A stretch of 64,000 bases of DNA from JAIRNF01 sp031551125. Lineage in GTDB: Bacteria; Bacteroidota; Bacteroidia; Bacteroidales; UBA932. Both the position numbers and the translations under genes were made by a program. The stretch spans positions 62,001 to 126,000 of the forward strand of contig JAVBOB010000013.1 in the NCBI GenBank assembly GCA_031551125.1, read 5' to 3'. This document shows positions 42,758 through 52,222 of this stretch, one piece after another (position 1 is the first letter of the stretch; every line of letters begins with the position of its first letter). Under the pieces are notes generated by a model. The model did no database searches and had not been told where the DNA came from. It was given only the letters and a program-made list of their open reading frames with translations.

Positions 42758-44362
42758 ATGGCCCATCAGAAGTTGTCGCCGAGACAGAAAATGATCAATA
42801 TGATGTATTTGGTGCTAACAGCAATGTTGGCGCTGAACGTGTCATCAGAGGTGCTCAACGCTTTTGTGCGGATGGAAGAAGGTTTTCAGCAAACAATAGC
42901 TATTGTGAGTTCGAATAACCGCAAGAGCTATGAAGAGTTTGTTGCAGGCGCGCAGAAAGATCCGGCAAAAGTTGGAAAGTGGCTGGAAAAGGCAACACTG
43001 GTAAAAGATCAAACAAAGCAGCTTACAAATTTTATTGACAGCATAAAGATAGGTTTGATAAAAACCAGCGAAGGGGACGATTCTCCTGCTTTACAAAATG
43101 GAGTTATTGTTCCGAGAGAGATAAGTAAGCTTGATGATACAGATACCGGAACTCGCTTGTTGATTGGGGATAACAAGAAAGGGCAGGCCTACGAGCTTAC
43201 GGAAAAAATAAACAGCTATCGTGATTTCTTGATTGGTTTAATTAAAGAGTCCAGTGGTGATTCTGCACTTTCAAGTACGATAAACGGTCTTTTGAGAACC
43301 GAAAAGACCGAAGAAGGTGGCGTTAATATGAGATCGGTAGGAACCCCTTTAGACTGGGAGCAATCGTTGTTTTTTAATACTACATTGATATCGGATATTG
43401 CCTTACTGTCGAAATTTAGGCTTGACATTTTAAGCTGTGAGTCGGCTATGTTGAACCACTTTTATGTGAAGATAGGTGCTGATGACTTTAAGTTCTCAAA
43501 GGTGAAGGTGATTGTGAAATCGAATACCGATTATGTTTTGGTAAACTCTCCTTATGAGGCTGAAATATTCTTAGCAGCGTATAACCCCGATACAAAGACC
43601 GAAGTTACTATTGGTGGAGGGCAGCCAAAACCATCGGGAGAAGATGGAATGGTTCGCTATACGGCCACATCTTCATCTGCAGGTCCGGTTAGATTACCCG
43701 GTACTATTACCTACTTAGACCCTAAGGGTGAAAAGGTAACTGATAGGTTTGAGATAAACTACAACGTCATTAAGCCTATGGCTACGGTATCTCCGGCAAA
43801 AATGAACGTGTTATACATTGGTGTTCCCAATCCGCTTGATGTTTCGGTTGGCGCAGGTATATCGCCGGATAAGATAAGAGCTTCGGTGAGAGGAGGATCA
43901 GAATTATCACGCAGTGGAGATTACTTTATTTATACCCCTTCGGCAGGTATGAGAAATTGCGAGATTGACGTTACTGCCGAAGTAGGAGGAAAGTGGGAGA
44001 GCATGGGCTCTGCTAAGTTCCGCGTAAGAGATATACCAAGCCCTATGCCGGCGGTAGAAGGCATAGCGGGCAAATCGGCAACGAAGAGCGAGATTTCAGC
44101 ATCTCAGGGGATTTTAGCAAAAATGCCCGCCGATTTTGAATTTGATGTAAAGGTTTCGGTTAAGTCGTTTACTCTATCTGTTGTGGGTGGTGATGGTTAT
44201 TTGTCATCAGAACCCTCCGGCAGTGGTTATTTTACCGAAAGACAACGTCGGTTATTTGGCGGCCTTAAAAGTGGAAGCCAAGTTGTTATTACCGATATTA
44301 AGGCCAACGGCCCTGCCGGCAACGTGCTAGACTTGGCCGATTTAGTAATTAGAATTAAGTAA
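42758..44362 (+). CDS. porM: T9SS motor/shaft protein PorM/GldM
   Basis: 534 residues. The N-terminal MAHQKLSPRQKMINMMYLV with the following LTAMLALNVSSEVLNAF is the family signature and forms the single transmembrane helix that packs in the PorL pentamer. The rest is periplasmic and consists of a helical domain (about 40-220) and three beta-rich domains that reach the PorK-PorN ring. The gene overlaps neither neighbour but is spaced by only 4 and 12 bp, consistent with tight co-expression. Confidence 0.95.
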   Translation: MAHQKLSPRQKMINMMYLVLTAMLALNVSSEVLNAFVRMEEGFQQTIAIVSSNNRKSYEEFVAGAQKDPAKVGKWLEKATLVKDQTKQLTNFIDSIKIGLIKTSEGDDSPALQNGVIVPREISKLDDTDTGTRLLIGDNKKGQAYELTEKINSYRDFLIGLIKESSGDSALSSTINGLLRTEKTEEGGVNMRSVGTPLDWEQSLFFNTTLISDIALLSKFRLDILSCESAMLNHFYVKIGADDFKFSKVKVIVKSNTDYVLVNSPYEAEIFLAAYNPDTKTEVTIGGGQPKPSGEDGMVRYTATSSSAGPVRLPGTITYLDPKGEKVTDRFEINYNVIKPMATVSPAKMNVLYIGVPNPLDVSVGAGISPDKIRASVRGGSELSRSGDYFIYTPSAGMRNCEIDVTAEVGGKWESMGSAKFRVRDIPSPMPAVEGIAGKSATKSEISASQGILAKMPADFEFDVKVSVKSFTLSVVGGDGYLSSEPSGSGYFTERQRRLFGGLKSGSQVVITDIKANGPAGNVLDLADLVIRIK

Positions 44363-44374
44363 GCATTTCATACT

Positions 44375-45274
44375 ATGAAAAAGTTAGTATTCATTGTTAG
44401 CCTAACCGTTTTATTTGCGGCTACTTCAATGGCGCAAACTCCTCCTCCTGCGTCACCGACAGGGTCAAAAAGAAGTTTAGTACCTGATACGAACGTGCCA
44501 AAGACCATGCTGAAGGAAAAGCAAGCACCGTCTTATCCCTATTCTAGGGAGGCCGATATTGTATGGTCAAGAAAAGTTTGGCGCACCATAGACCTACGTC
44601 AGAAGCTGAACTATCCGTTATATTTTCCTACAGTGGAGATGCAGGAGCGTAAAAGTCTTGTTCAGACATTGGTGAATGCGGCAAATGAGGGCAAAATAAA
44701 GCTTTACGATACCGATACGGATGAATTTACAACGATACTTACACCGGAGGAAGTGAGGGCTAAGTTTGGAGCAACGGAGCGAACCGAAGTGCGACCTAAG
44801 CTTGATGGTAGTGGAGATACAACTATTGTTATCAGGGGTGAGTTTAACTGGGCAGAGGTGCGTGAGCTGATTGTTAAGGAAGAGTGGATTTTTGACAAGC
44901 ACTATTCTCGCGTTTTTGTGAGGGTAATAGGTATTTGCCCGGTACGTGTTTATAGCCGTGAGTTAAGAACGGGAGATGACGAAGTAGCTACCGGAGATGA
45001 GGTTAAAACGAAGCTGTTTTGGGCATACTATCCCGAATCTCGTAATGTTCTAGCCAGTACTCCTTGCTTTATTTCTGCAAACGATGTAACACAGGTATCA
45101 TTTGATGATATATTCCAGATACGCCGCTTCGATTCGTATATTTCGGCGATATCCAACCAAATGAATAATCGTCTCATCAGCAGCTACACACGTACGGGAC
45201 TAGAAGCTATGCTTGAGGCTCAGCGCATAGAAAAAGAGTTGTTTAACTTTGAACATGATCTTTGGGAGTACTAA
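44375..45274 (+). CDS. porN: T9SS ring protein PorN/GldN
   Basis: 299 residues with a signal peptide (about 1-20, ending SMAQ). Characteristic segments are SRKVWRTIDLRQKLNYPLYFP, the EEWIFDKHYSRVFVRVIGICPV strand region and the RRFDSYISAISNQMNNR helix. PorN binds PorK in a 1:1 periplasmic ring and contacts PorM. It is the last gene before a strong terminator at 45300-45336. Confidence 0.95.
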   Translation: MKKLVFIVSLTVLFAATSMAQTPPPASPTGSKRSLVPDTNVPKTMLKEKQAPSYPYSREADIVWSRKVWRTIDLRQKLNYPLYFPTVEMQERKSLVQTLVNAANEGKIKLYDTDTDEFTTILTPEEVRAKFGATERTEVRPKLDGSGDTTIVIRGEFNWAEVRELIVKEEWIFDKHYSRVFVRVIGICPVRVYSRELRTGDDEVATGDEVKTKLFWAYYPESRNVLASTPCFISANDVTQVSFDDIFQIRRFDSYISAISNQMNNRLISSYTRTGLEAMLEAQRIEKELFNFEHDLWEY

Positions 45275-45299
45275 CCTTCCCTTATGTTGAATAACCAAT

Positions 45300-45336
45300 A
45301 AAGTAAAAGCCACGTAACTTACGTGGCTTTTACTTT
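45300..45336 (+). terminator. Terminator after porN
   Basis: AAAGTAAAAGCCACGTAA (45300-45317) and its perfect complement at 45319-45336; after opening the innermost pairs to form a loop, a stem of about 15 bp remains, ending in a T-rich arm. It separates the porPKLMN operon from porW. Confidence 0.8.
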
Positions 45337-45390
45337 GCGATGATTTTGCCGTTCATTTTTTATAAATCGGCCATATTTCCTAAATCATGC

Positions 45391-45398
45391 TATCTTTG
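45391..45398 (+). promoter_or_regulatory. -7 box TATCTTTG upstream of porW
   Basis: Exact TAnnTTTG match between the terminator after porN and the porW start, 45 bp before the ATG. It suggests that porW and tsaE have their own promoter. Confidence 0.55.
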
Positions 45399-45443
45399 TA
45401 AGTTCAAGTTTGACTATCGACTAATTTAGAGTAAGTAGCGCAA

Positions 45444-48239
45444 ATGAAATATTTCGCATCGGTATTTCTTGGAGTTGCAGCTGTTGCAATGTCTATTGTA
45501 TCGTGTTCTACCAAAAAGAACACGTGGTCGAGCCGTCAATATCATAACCTTACCGCCCGGTTTAATGTAAATTTCAACGCAAAAGAAAGCTTTAAAGATG
45601 CTGAGAAAAAAACGGAAGCTATTTACCCATCAACGTTTGACGAGCTGCTTCCTGTATTTGCTTTTACTTATAGCGATGCTCCCGGCGTTGCCACCTCAGA
45701 GTTGGATAGAACCATAACCAAATCAAACAAGCTTATTACAAGGCATTCTATAAAGGCAAAACCGAAGCGAAAAAATTCGCCTACCGCTGCTGATAGAAAA
45801 TTCTATAATAAACGAGAGTTTTGCGATATGGTTGATGATGCCTATCTATTTATAGGCAAGTCAAGAATGTACTCCCAGCAGTATGATGAGGCTGTTTTTA
45901 CCTTTCAATCCATTGTTTCAAACTATCCGGATGAAAATACGGTTGATGAGGCTAAGCTATGGTTGGCTGTAATTCATATCGAAAGGGGAGAGCTGGATCA
46001 AGCAGAAGAGGGGCTACTTGCAATTGAAAAGAAGCTGAAAAAGAGTAAGGAAAATCCTCCTCAACGTTTTATCCAAGCCGTTAATTCTGCGTGGGCTGAT
46101 TTTTACATTAAGAAGGGAGACTATAGCGAAGCAATACCCAAGTTAACTGCCGCATTGAAAAGATGTAAGTACAAAACAACAAAGGCACGTTACAGCTTTA
46201 TTTTGGCGCAGCTATACGAACGTGCGGGGAACAATGCAATGGCTACGAACTATTACAATAAGGTAGCCAAAATGAATGTGCCTTACGAAGTAGAGTTTAG
46301 CGCTTTGATGAGTCGGGCGAATACGATGGATAGCAAGACACAGGCTGATGATCTGAGAAGGCTATACACCAAAATGGTTTCCGATGAGAAGAATGCGGAG
46401 TTTATAGATCAAATTTACTATGCGTTGGGTAACTTGGAACGTGTACAGGGAGATACTGCAAGGGCAGTAGAATACTATCAAAAATCGCTTGCAGGATATA
46501 AGGGAAATGATGTGCAACGGGGACTATCTTCACTTGCATTGGCCAACAGCTACTATGCAAAACAAGCGTACTTGCCCGCCTACTATTACTATGATACGGC
46601 TACAACCTCTCTTGCTCAGACCCATTCTCAGTACACTTATGCCGAATTGATGGCTAATAAGCTACGCGCGTTGGGTATTAGCTTAGCCGTTGTGGAACGC
46701 GAGGATAGCCTGCAGAAGATTGCAAAAATGCCGGAAGAGGAAAGACGGAAATTTGCAGCTAGCCTTGCAAAAAAAGCAGAAGAGCAGGAAAAAGCATTGC
46801 AACAGCCTACTCAGAATTACTACGACTATCAGTACACCATGCAGCAAACCCAACGGGTTGCGCAGAGTAGTGGCGCGGCATCCAGCCAATGGTATTTTTA
46901 CAATCCGATGGCCATAAATCAGGGTATGGCATTCTTTAAGGTGCGCTGGGGGCAACGTAAGCTGGAAGATAGCTGGAGGAGGAAAAATAAACGGGCAACC
47001 GTATCGGAATCTACTGTTGCAGACGAACTATTGGCAGATGTTAGCGGAGCAGATAGCTTAGCCAATGGCTCTTCGGCTAGAGCTGCGGAATTATCACCGC
47101 TTACTCCCGAATATTACTTGCAGGATGTGCCTTTAACGGAAGATGCGATGAAAGCGTCCAACAACAGGTTAATGACAGCCTTATATAATGCTGCTGTCGC
47201 CTATAGAATAGATATGAAGGATGATAAGCGCTCGTTGGCTACTTTCGAGGAGTTACTTACCCGTTTCCCTCAAAACGAGTATTTGCCGTCGGTTTACTAC
47301 AATATGTACCAGCTGTTATCACAAAATGGCGAAACGGATAAGGCAAATAGCTATAAGGCGTTACTAGCAGCAGAATACCCACAAGATAAGCTAACCCTTT
47401 CGGTGCAAAACCCCAATTATGCGGCAGATGTGAATAGGTTGGAGAATGAGGCTGAACAGCGCTATGAAAATGCACTTGCTAATTATAAAGTTGGCAATAA
47501 CGCGGCTGCTTTGAATATTATAAACACCGCTTTGGTTGACTATAAGGGGCTTTCTGTTGAGCCAAACTTTGCGTTACTAAAGGTGCTGACAACATCGTAT
47601 GACAGTAATGTTGCGGGCTACAAGCAAGCCTTGCAGCAAGTGGTGAAGACTTATCCAAGTACCAGCGCTGCCGCAACGGCTCAGAACCTGCTATCTATTG
47701 TAGAAAAGGAAGAGGCAAGGTTGCTTAATAGTGGTACAGGTAGCACTACCGCTCCTACTTCTACCGGTACGGCTCCTGCTACAAGAGCAACACCAGCGGC
47801 AAGCCCGCCGGTAAGCCAACCAATTGTACTTGAGCCGTTGAATGTAACAGATAGCGCATATTACACCTTGTCTGATACAGAGCCACACGTCTTTCTGCTT
47901 GTTGTGAATAAAGAAACGACGTTAATGCAGCTATCGTTTGATTTTGCGCTATATAATGCTGACCATTACTTGAATAAAAATTATGAGGTGTTTGAAGAGT
48001 CTAATATTGATTCCAACCGCAAAGCGTTACTCATAAAGACTTTTAATACAAAGCAGGAGGCTATGACCTACTATAATGGTGTGGTTAATGAGTCGTTACT
48101 GTTAGGGTCAATGGCAACTGATAGCTACCTATGTATGGTTATCTCTCCGTCTAACTTGGATAAGCTTAAAGCACATTCGGCCTTGTCTGATTATGTTCAG
48201 TTTTTCAAACAAAACTATCTGAACAACAGCAACAGGTAG
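45444..48239 (+). CDS. porW: T9SS lipoprotein PorW/SprE with TPR repeats
   Basis: 931 residues. Lipoprotein signal with the acceptor Cys22 (SIVSCSTKK), then KNTWSSRQYHNLTARFNV, which is typical of PorW/SprE. From about residue 120 to 400 there are tetratricopeptide repeats (YDEAVFTFQSIVSNYPD, YSEAIPKLTAAL, AVEYYQKSL), and a second TPR set near 570-700 (LATFEELLTRFPQ). A proline/threonine linker precedes a C-terminal domain. PorW links the inner ring complex to the outer-membrane translocon. Here it directly follows porPKLMN, whereas in several species it is unlinked. Confidence 0.88.
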   Translation: MKYFASVFLGVAAVAMSIVSCSTKKNTWSSRQYHNLTARFNVNFNAKESFKDAEKKTEAIYPSTFDELLPVFAFTYSDAPGVATSELDRTITKSNKLITRHSIKAKPKRKNSPTAADRKFYNKREFCDMVDDAYLFIGKSRMYSQQYDEAVFTFQSIVSNYPDENTVDEAKLWLAVIHIERGELDQAEEGLLAIEKKLKKSKENPPQRFIQAVNSAWADFYIKKGDYSEAIPKLTAALKRCKYKTTKARYSFILAQLYERAGNNAMATNYYNKVAKMNVPYEVEFSALMSRANTMDSKTQADDLRRLYTKMVSDEKNAEFIDQIYYALGNLERVQGDTARAVEYYQKSLAGYKGNDVQRGLSSLALANSYYAKQAYLPAYYYYDTATTSLAQTHSQYTYAELMANKLRALGISLAVVEREDSLQKIAKMPEEERRKFAASLAKKAEEQEKALQQPTQNYYDYQYTMQQTQRVAQSSGAASSQWYFYNPMAINQGMAFFKVRWGQRKLEDSWRRKNKRATVSESTVADELLADVSGADSLANGSSARAAELSPLTPEYYLQDVPLTEDAMKASNNRLMTALYNAAVAYRIDMKDDKRSLATFEELLTRFPQNEYLPSVYYNMYQLLSQNGETDKANSYKALLAAEYPQDKLTLSVQNPNYAADVNRLENEAEQRYENALANYKVGNNAAALNIINTALVDYKGLSVEPNFALLKVLTTSYDSNVAGYKQALQQVVKTYPSTSAAATAQNLLSIVEKEEARLLNSGTGSTTAPTSTGTAPATRATPAASPPVSQPIVLEPLNVTDSAYYTLSDTEPHVFLLVVNKETTLMQLSFDFALYNADHYLNKNYEVFEESNIDSNRKALLIKTFNTKQEAMTYYNGVVNESLLLGSMATDSYLCMVISPSNLDKLKAHSALSDYVQFFKQNYLNNSNR

Positions 48240-48281
48240 AGAAGAATATAGGTAATAGGCTTTTTACGATATCAGCGATAA

Positions 48282-48698
48282 ATGGAGCACATAAAGATTA
48301 GCGGACTTGCTGATTTACCAAATGCCGTAAGCCGGCTTTTACCACAAATAAAGGCACACACTGTGGTTGCCCTATACGGAAAGATGGGCGCGGGAAAAAC
48401 CACTTTAATTAAGGAGCTCTGCAAGCAGCTGGGTGTTGTTGATGTGGTAAATAGCCCCACCTTTTCGTTGGTTAATGAATACACAACTATTGAGGGGGGT
48501 AAAATATTTCATTTTGATTTTTACCGTATCAATAAGCTGGAAGAGGCGTATGACTTTGGCTATGAAGAATATTTTTTCAGCGGAAACCTTTGCCTGGTAG
48601 AATGGCCTGAAAAAATAGAATCTTTACTTCCTGAGGATGTTCTTTGTTTACACATAGAAGAAATGCCGGATGGTACTCGAAATATAAGTATCTCATAG
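48282..48698 (+). CDS. tsaE: tRNA t6A biosynthesis ATPase TsaE
   Basis: 138 residues. P-loop GKMGAGKTT at 33-41, the SPTFSLVNEY switch segment, HFDFYRI (Walker B-like) and LVEWPEKI. TsaE is the ATPase that resets the TsaBD complex making threonylcarbamoyladenosine at position 37 of ANN-decoding tRNAs. It lies 42 bp after porW and before a bidirectional terminator, so it probably shares the porW transcript by position and not by function. Confidence 0.93.
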   Translation: MEHIKISGLADLPNAVSRLLPQIKAHTVVALYGKMGAGKTTLIKELCKQLGVVDVVNSPTFSLVNEYTTIEGGKIFHFDFYRINKLEEAYDFGYEEYFFSGNLCLVEWPEKIESLLPEDVLCLHIEEMPDGTRNISIS

Positions 48699-48709
48699 GC
48701 ATGATTAAA

Positions 48710-48750
48710 ACATAAAAAACGCGAGGCTTATGGCCTCGCGTTTTTTATGT
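48710..48750. terminator. Bidirectional terminator between tsaE and nupC-like gene
   Basis: Perfect 18-bp stem, arms 48710-48727 and 48733-48750 (ACATAAAAAACGCGAGGC and complement), 5-nt loop. A-rich and T-rich flanks give a U-tract in both directions, fitting the convergent genes on either side. Confidence 0.9.
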
Positions 48751-48768
48751 TTATACTGAATAAATGTC

Positions 48769-50784
48769 TTAACCTAGAATTATTCCAACCATAGTAGCAG
48801 AAACTAATGCTGCTAAGGTACCTCCTAACAGTGCTCTCATTCCAAAGGAAGCCAGAAGTGGTTTTTGATTGGGCGCTAGTGAACCTATTCCGCCAATTTG
48901 TATTCCTACCGATGCGAAGTTTGCAAAACCGCATAGTATATAGGTTGCCATAATCATAGACTTCACCTCGGTAAATGCGCCGGTAGCGATAAACTTCGAT
49001 AGCTCACCATAGGCGACAAATTCGGTAAGAATAACCTTTTGGCCGAGCAGCTGACCTACTAAAGTCATATCGTTGCTGCACACGCCAATGAGCCACATAA
49101 CGGGAGAGAAGGCATAGCCGAGAATAAATTCCAACGAAAGGACGCTATAGCTACCCCCGGTTGCTGTGGCAATAATGGAGTTAAGGTTAGCAGAGCCCGT
49201 TTGCCATACGCTCATTAAAACTACAACCACAACAAGTAATACGGCAATGCATCCGTTTGCAATATGTAATTTTTTAGCATGCCCGTTTTTAATTAGAGGA
49301 ATAGCTATTAGAGTGCCTATAGCAGCACTGATTGTAAGAAGCCCTATAAACCCACCTATTCCCAGTATATCGGATGGTGCTACCGCTCCTGCTTTTGCCC
49401 CCATTGAGTAAGCTGCACATATAGCAAAAGTTACTCCGATTATGCCATAGTAAATGTAGCGTAGCTGTTTACCTCCGGCTTTCTTGGTTAGGTAGGTGGC
49501 GGTAAATCCAACAACTAAGCCCCCTAAAATGGCTGCATCTTGTAAAAGAGATAAGCGTCCGGAGAATTTAAACAGGTAGTTTACTCCGGCTATAAGAGCA
49601 TAAAATACCAGCAACATAGCAGCAACGTTTACAGCCAGTTTTAACCCCTCGGCTGTTCCGTTGCTAATAGCATCAAGAAGATTTTTTCCAATTTTTTCTT
49701 TGCTTACCTCTATCTTTTCGTCTATTTTTTCGGTTTGGGGAACAAGAATCTTTGATATTACAACAGCGCCGGGAGCAGCCATTACAGATGCAGATAAAAG
49801 ATGCTTTGCAAACTCAATGGTTAGTACGGGGTCGCCGTTTCCAAGCATTTGAATGTAGGCTGCCAGTACGCCTCCGGCCATTGTGGCCATTCCGGCAGTC
49901 ATAATTAGCATGACTTCCGAGCGGTTCATTGCCGGAATGTATGCTTTAATCATCAATGGCGATTCGGTTTGCCCTAAGAAAATATTTCCGGCAGTAGCTA
50001 AGCTTTCCGGACCCGACAGCCCCATTGCTTTGGTTAACGCCCAAGCCATAGCCCATACCACCTTTTGGATAATGCCAAGGTAAAAAAGCAAGCTGGTAAG
50101 CGCTGAGAAGAAAATAATAGTAGGTAGAATTTGGAAAGCAAACACAAAGCCAAAGGTGTTTACATCCATTAAAGAGCCGAGTAGGAATCCGGAGCCTGCT
50201 TTAGTCCATTCAAGCACTGCGGTAAAACACTTCCCTAAAAACTCAAATACTGATTGAACAGGGACAAACTGGAAAATAATGAAAAGTACAATGGTAAATA
50301 TGGCTATTGATGGTATTGCCTTTTTGTTTAGCATACCTCGTGAGAGTGTCCAAATAGTACAGAGCAGCGCCGTAATAAACAGGCGTATGAGCATACTCCC
50401 TAACCCCATGCCGGGAGAAGGTTGCAGCACAAGGAAAGCAATGGTGGCGGTAAGTAAAAGACCCCGTATAACAGTTCCCCAATCAACTGCACGACGGTTG
50501 GTGCTGAATAGCCAAGCAATGAAAATGAGCACAGCCATACCCAGTAATCCTTTAAGTACGGACATAATGCTGATGTTTATCTCCTTTTTTTCAAGAATTG
50601 CGCGGTAATGTTGCAATTCCTCGTTTGATTGAGTGGTATTTGCCGTAGAAACCCGGACCGTATCAGCAGGAGTAGCAGCTACCGTTTCCATCTGTTTTAT
50701 AGAATCACTTAGTTGATTCTGAGCAGAGGAGTATAGCGGAAATAAAAGTAACGCGGTTAGTAAAGCTAGTAGCTGTTTTTTCAT
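48769..50784 (-). CDS. Concentrative nucleoside transporter (CNT/NupC family)
   Basis: 671 residues, much longer than the about 400 of classical NupC. A signal-peptide-like N-terminus (ending YSSAQ, about 21) and a polar stretch to about residue 72 precede the membrane domain. Substrate-site motifs of the family are present: GQTESPLMI (271-279), NGTAEGLKLAVNVAAMLL (375-392) and NDMTLVGQLLG. Between about 415 and 545 an extra block with three more hydrophobic segments interrupts the canonical domain before SLEFILGYAFSPVMWLIGV. It imports nucleosides by cation symport. The BFN nuclease gene lies 59 bp upstream on the same strand. Confidence 0.88.
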   Translation of the reverse strand: MKKQLLALLTALLLFPLYSSAQNQLSDSIKQMETVAATPADTVRVSTANTTQSNEELQHYRAILEKKEINISIMSVLKGLLGMAVLIFIAWLFSTNRRAVDWGTVIRGLLLTATIAFLVLQPSPGMGLGSMLIRLFITALLCTIWTLSRGMLNKKAIPSIAIFTIVLFIIFQFVPVQSVFEFLGKCFTAVLEWTKAGSGFLLGSLMDVNTFGFVFAFQILPTIIFFSALTSLLFYLGIIQKVVWAMAWALTKAMGLSGPESLATAGNIFLGQTESPLMIKAYIPAMNRSEVMLIMTAGMATMAGGVLAAYIQMLGNGDPVLTIEFAKHLLSASVMAAPGAVVISKILVPQTEKIDEKIEVSKEKIGKNLLDAISNGTAEGLKLAVNVAAMLLVFYALIAGVNYLFKFSGRLSLLQDAAILGGLVVGFTATYLTKKAGGKQLRYIYYGIIGVTFAICAAYSMGAKAGAVAPSDILGIGGFIGLLTISAAIGTLIAIPLIKNGHAKKLHIANGCIAVLLVVVVVLMSVWQTGSANLNSIIATATGGSYSVLSLEFILGYAFSPVMWLIGVCSNDMTLVGQLLGQKVILTEFVAYGELSKFIATGAFTEVKSMIMATYILCGFANFASVGIQIGGIGSLAPNQKPLLASFGMRALLGGTLAALVSATMVGIILG

Positions 50785-50843
50785 GGTGATTTATGTTTAG
50801 GAAATCCAATACTTGGTCTGTGGAGTTTTGCCTAACTATTTTG

Positions 50844-51443
50844 CTAGTGCTGCTTCCGTTTTTTTAACTCATCCCTTATGGCGGCCGCTCTTTCGTAGTC
50901 TTCACGTGCAACGGCTTCTTCGAGCAAGGAGTCTAGCTCCTCATCAGTATAATCATCGTAGTTGGGCTTTCCTCCATGCCCCGGAATTTCATGTTCTTTT
51001 ACCGAGGTATAAATATTTTCCTCATCTTCTTCGTCAATAATTATTCCGGCTTGCTCCATTATTTCGGAAGTGGTGAAGATGGGGCATCGGAAACGTAATG
51101 ACAACGCTACGGCATCGGGGGTGCGCGCTTCCATGTTCACCTGTTTTTCTCCATCAAAGAACAGCATTTCGGAGGTAAAAGCGCCATTCTCAAATTTAGT
51201 AATGTTTACTTCCAGCAGTTCGACTCCAAATATTCGGTTAGTATTGAAAAAGAGGTCGTGAACAAGAGGGGGTTGAGGAATAATGCGCTCCAGCTGAACA
51301 ACGACGGATTGGGCTTCCAGAGGATGTAGAACAACAAGGAGGCGTCGTTTTCCTTGCTTTTCACCCAATACCAAAATGTACCCTCCTGTTTGGGTTTGGC
51401 TATATGTTACTCCTAAAACGATTAGCTTTACTTTGTTATCCAT
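50844..51443 (-). CDS. Bifunctional nuclease (BFN/DUF151) protein with UVR tail
   Basis: 199 residues. The BFN domain (about 1-140) includes KQGKRRLLVVLHPLEA-like strands and the TPDAVALSLRFRCPIFTTSEIME segment typical of DUF151. The last 30 residues form a UvrB/UvrC motif (LLEEAVAREDYERAAAIRDEL). The plant founder has DNase and RNase activity; the bacterial role is uncertain. A promoter-like box at 51475-51482 is directly upstream, and the nucleoside transporter gene follows. Confidence 0.88.
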   Translation of the reverse strand: MDNKVKLIVLGVTYSQTQTGGYILVLGEKQGKRRLLVVLHPLEAQSVVVQLERIIPQPPLVHDLFFNTNRIFGVELLEVNITKFENGAFTSEMLFFDGEKQVNMEARTPDAVALSLRFRCPIFTTSEIMEQAGIIIDEEDEENIYTSVKEHEIPGHGGKPNYDDYTDEELDSLLEEAVAREDYERAAAIRDELKKRKQH

Positions 51444-51474
51444 CTATAGCAAGGTATATTGTTACAAAAATAGA

Positions 51475-51482
51475 GAATACTT
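51475..51482 (-). promoter_or_regulatory. -7 box TATTTTTG upstream of the BFN gene
   Basis: Minus-strand exact TAnnTTTG match, 31 bp before the start codon at 51443. Confidence 0.45.
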
Positions 51483-51665
51483 TGGATTTTGTATCTATAT
51501 AGCTACCCATTGCGAAGAAATTGGGCTATTGACAACGGGTAAAAATATACAGCTTTACTATGGTCTTTTGCGCCGGATATATCGGTAAAGGGTAAGTACG
51601 CTAAATAGCTGGAGCAAAATAAAAGAAACATGCTATCTAACAGCGAATTTGGTAAAAGATACGTC

Positions 51666-51673
51666 TATCTTTG
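51666..51673 (+). promoter_or_regulatory. -7 box TATCTTTG upstream of the small exported-protein gene
   Basis: Exact TAnnTTTG match, 19 bp before the ATG at 51693. A TTTG at 51648-51651 lies 14 bp upstream of the box. It favours 51693 over the longer frame from 51630. Confidence 0.5.
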
Positions 51674-51692
51674 TACATTCCAAAGAGCTACT

Positions 51693-52085
51693 ATGCTGAG
51701 ATGTAATAAACATACGCTACGTGTAATAACCTGTATTGCTTTTGCTTGCGGGCTGTATGTTTTTTTGCCTCAACGTGCTGGCGCATCATTGCCGTTTGAT
51801 AAGACCGGTATTGTAAGCGAGCTGTCTATGGAAATGGCTAATACCATTTCATCACAATCTGATGGTGGTGCCATAACCTCCGAGACTTCTTCTATTAACG
51901 CCAGAAGGCAAGGGTCAGAAACATGCTCTCAATCAAAACGGGTCACCCTTTTTTTAAGAAAGAGCCCTAGGTTTAACTTTGCGATACAACGTTTTTCTTT
52001 CTCCGACGGAGGTTACCATACCATTCTTTCTTGTTCCTCACGGGCTAACCCCCTTTATATTTTCTTTAGGGAGTTAATTATTTAG
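51693..52085 (+). CDS. Small hypothetical exported protein
   Basis: 130 residues from the ATG at 51693. The N-terminus MLRCNKHTLRVITCIAFACG looks like a signal peptide or membrane anchor, with a possible AGA cleavage site near residue 31. The rest is serine-rich with arginine and phenylalanine and shows no known domain. Evidence for being a real gene is the well-placed -7 box and the signal-like start; the coding character is otherwise weak. If real, it may be expressed ahead of the membrane-anchored protein and OadB homologue that follow. Confidence 0.45.
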   Translation: MLRCNKHTLRVITCIAFACGLYVFLPQRAGASLPFDKTGIVSELSMEMANTISSQSDGGAITSETSSINARRQGSETCSQSKRVTLFLRKSPRFNFAIQRFSFSDGGYHTILSCSSRANPLYIFFRELII

Positions 52086-52222
52086 TTCTTACCAACCTTA
52101 TAAGACAATGATTGTTACCGCTATGCTTGTGTGTAGTAGTAATGAGCTGTTTTTCCTATTTCATATCTTCAATTATTATATAAGCAGCATGTTGTTTGTT
52201 GTGCTGCACATACACCTTTATT

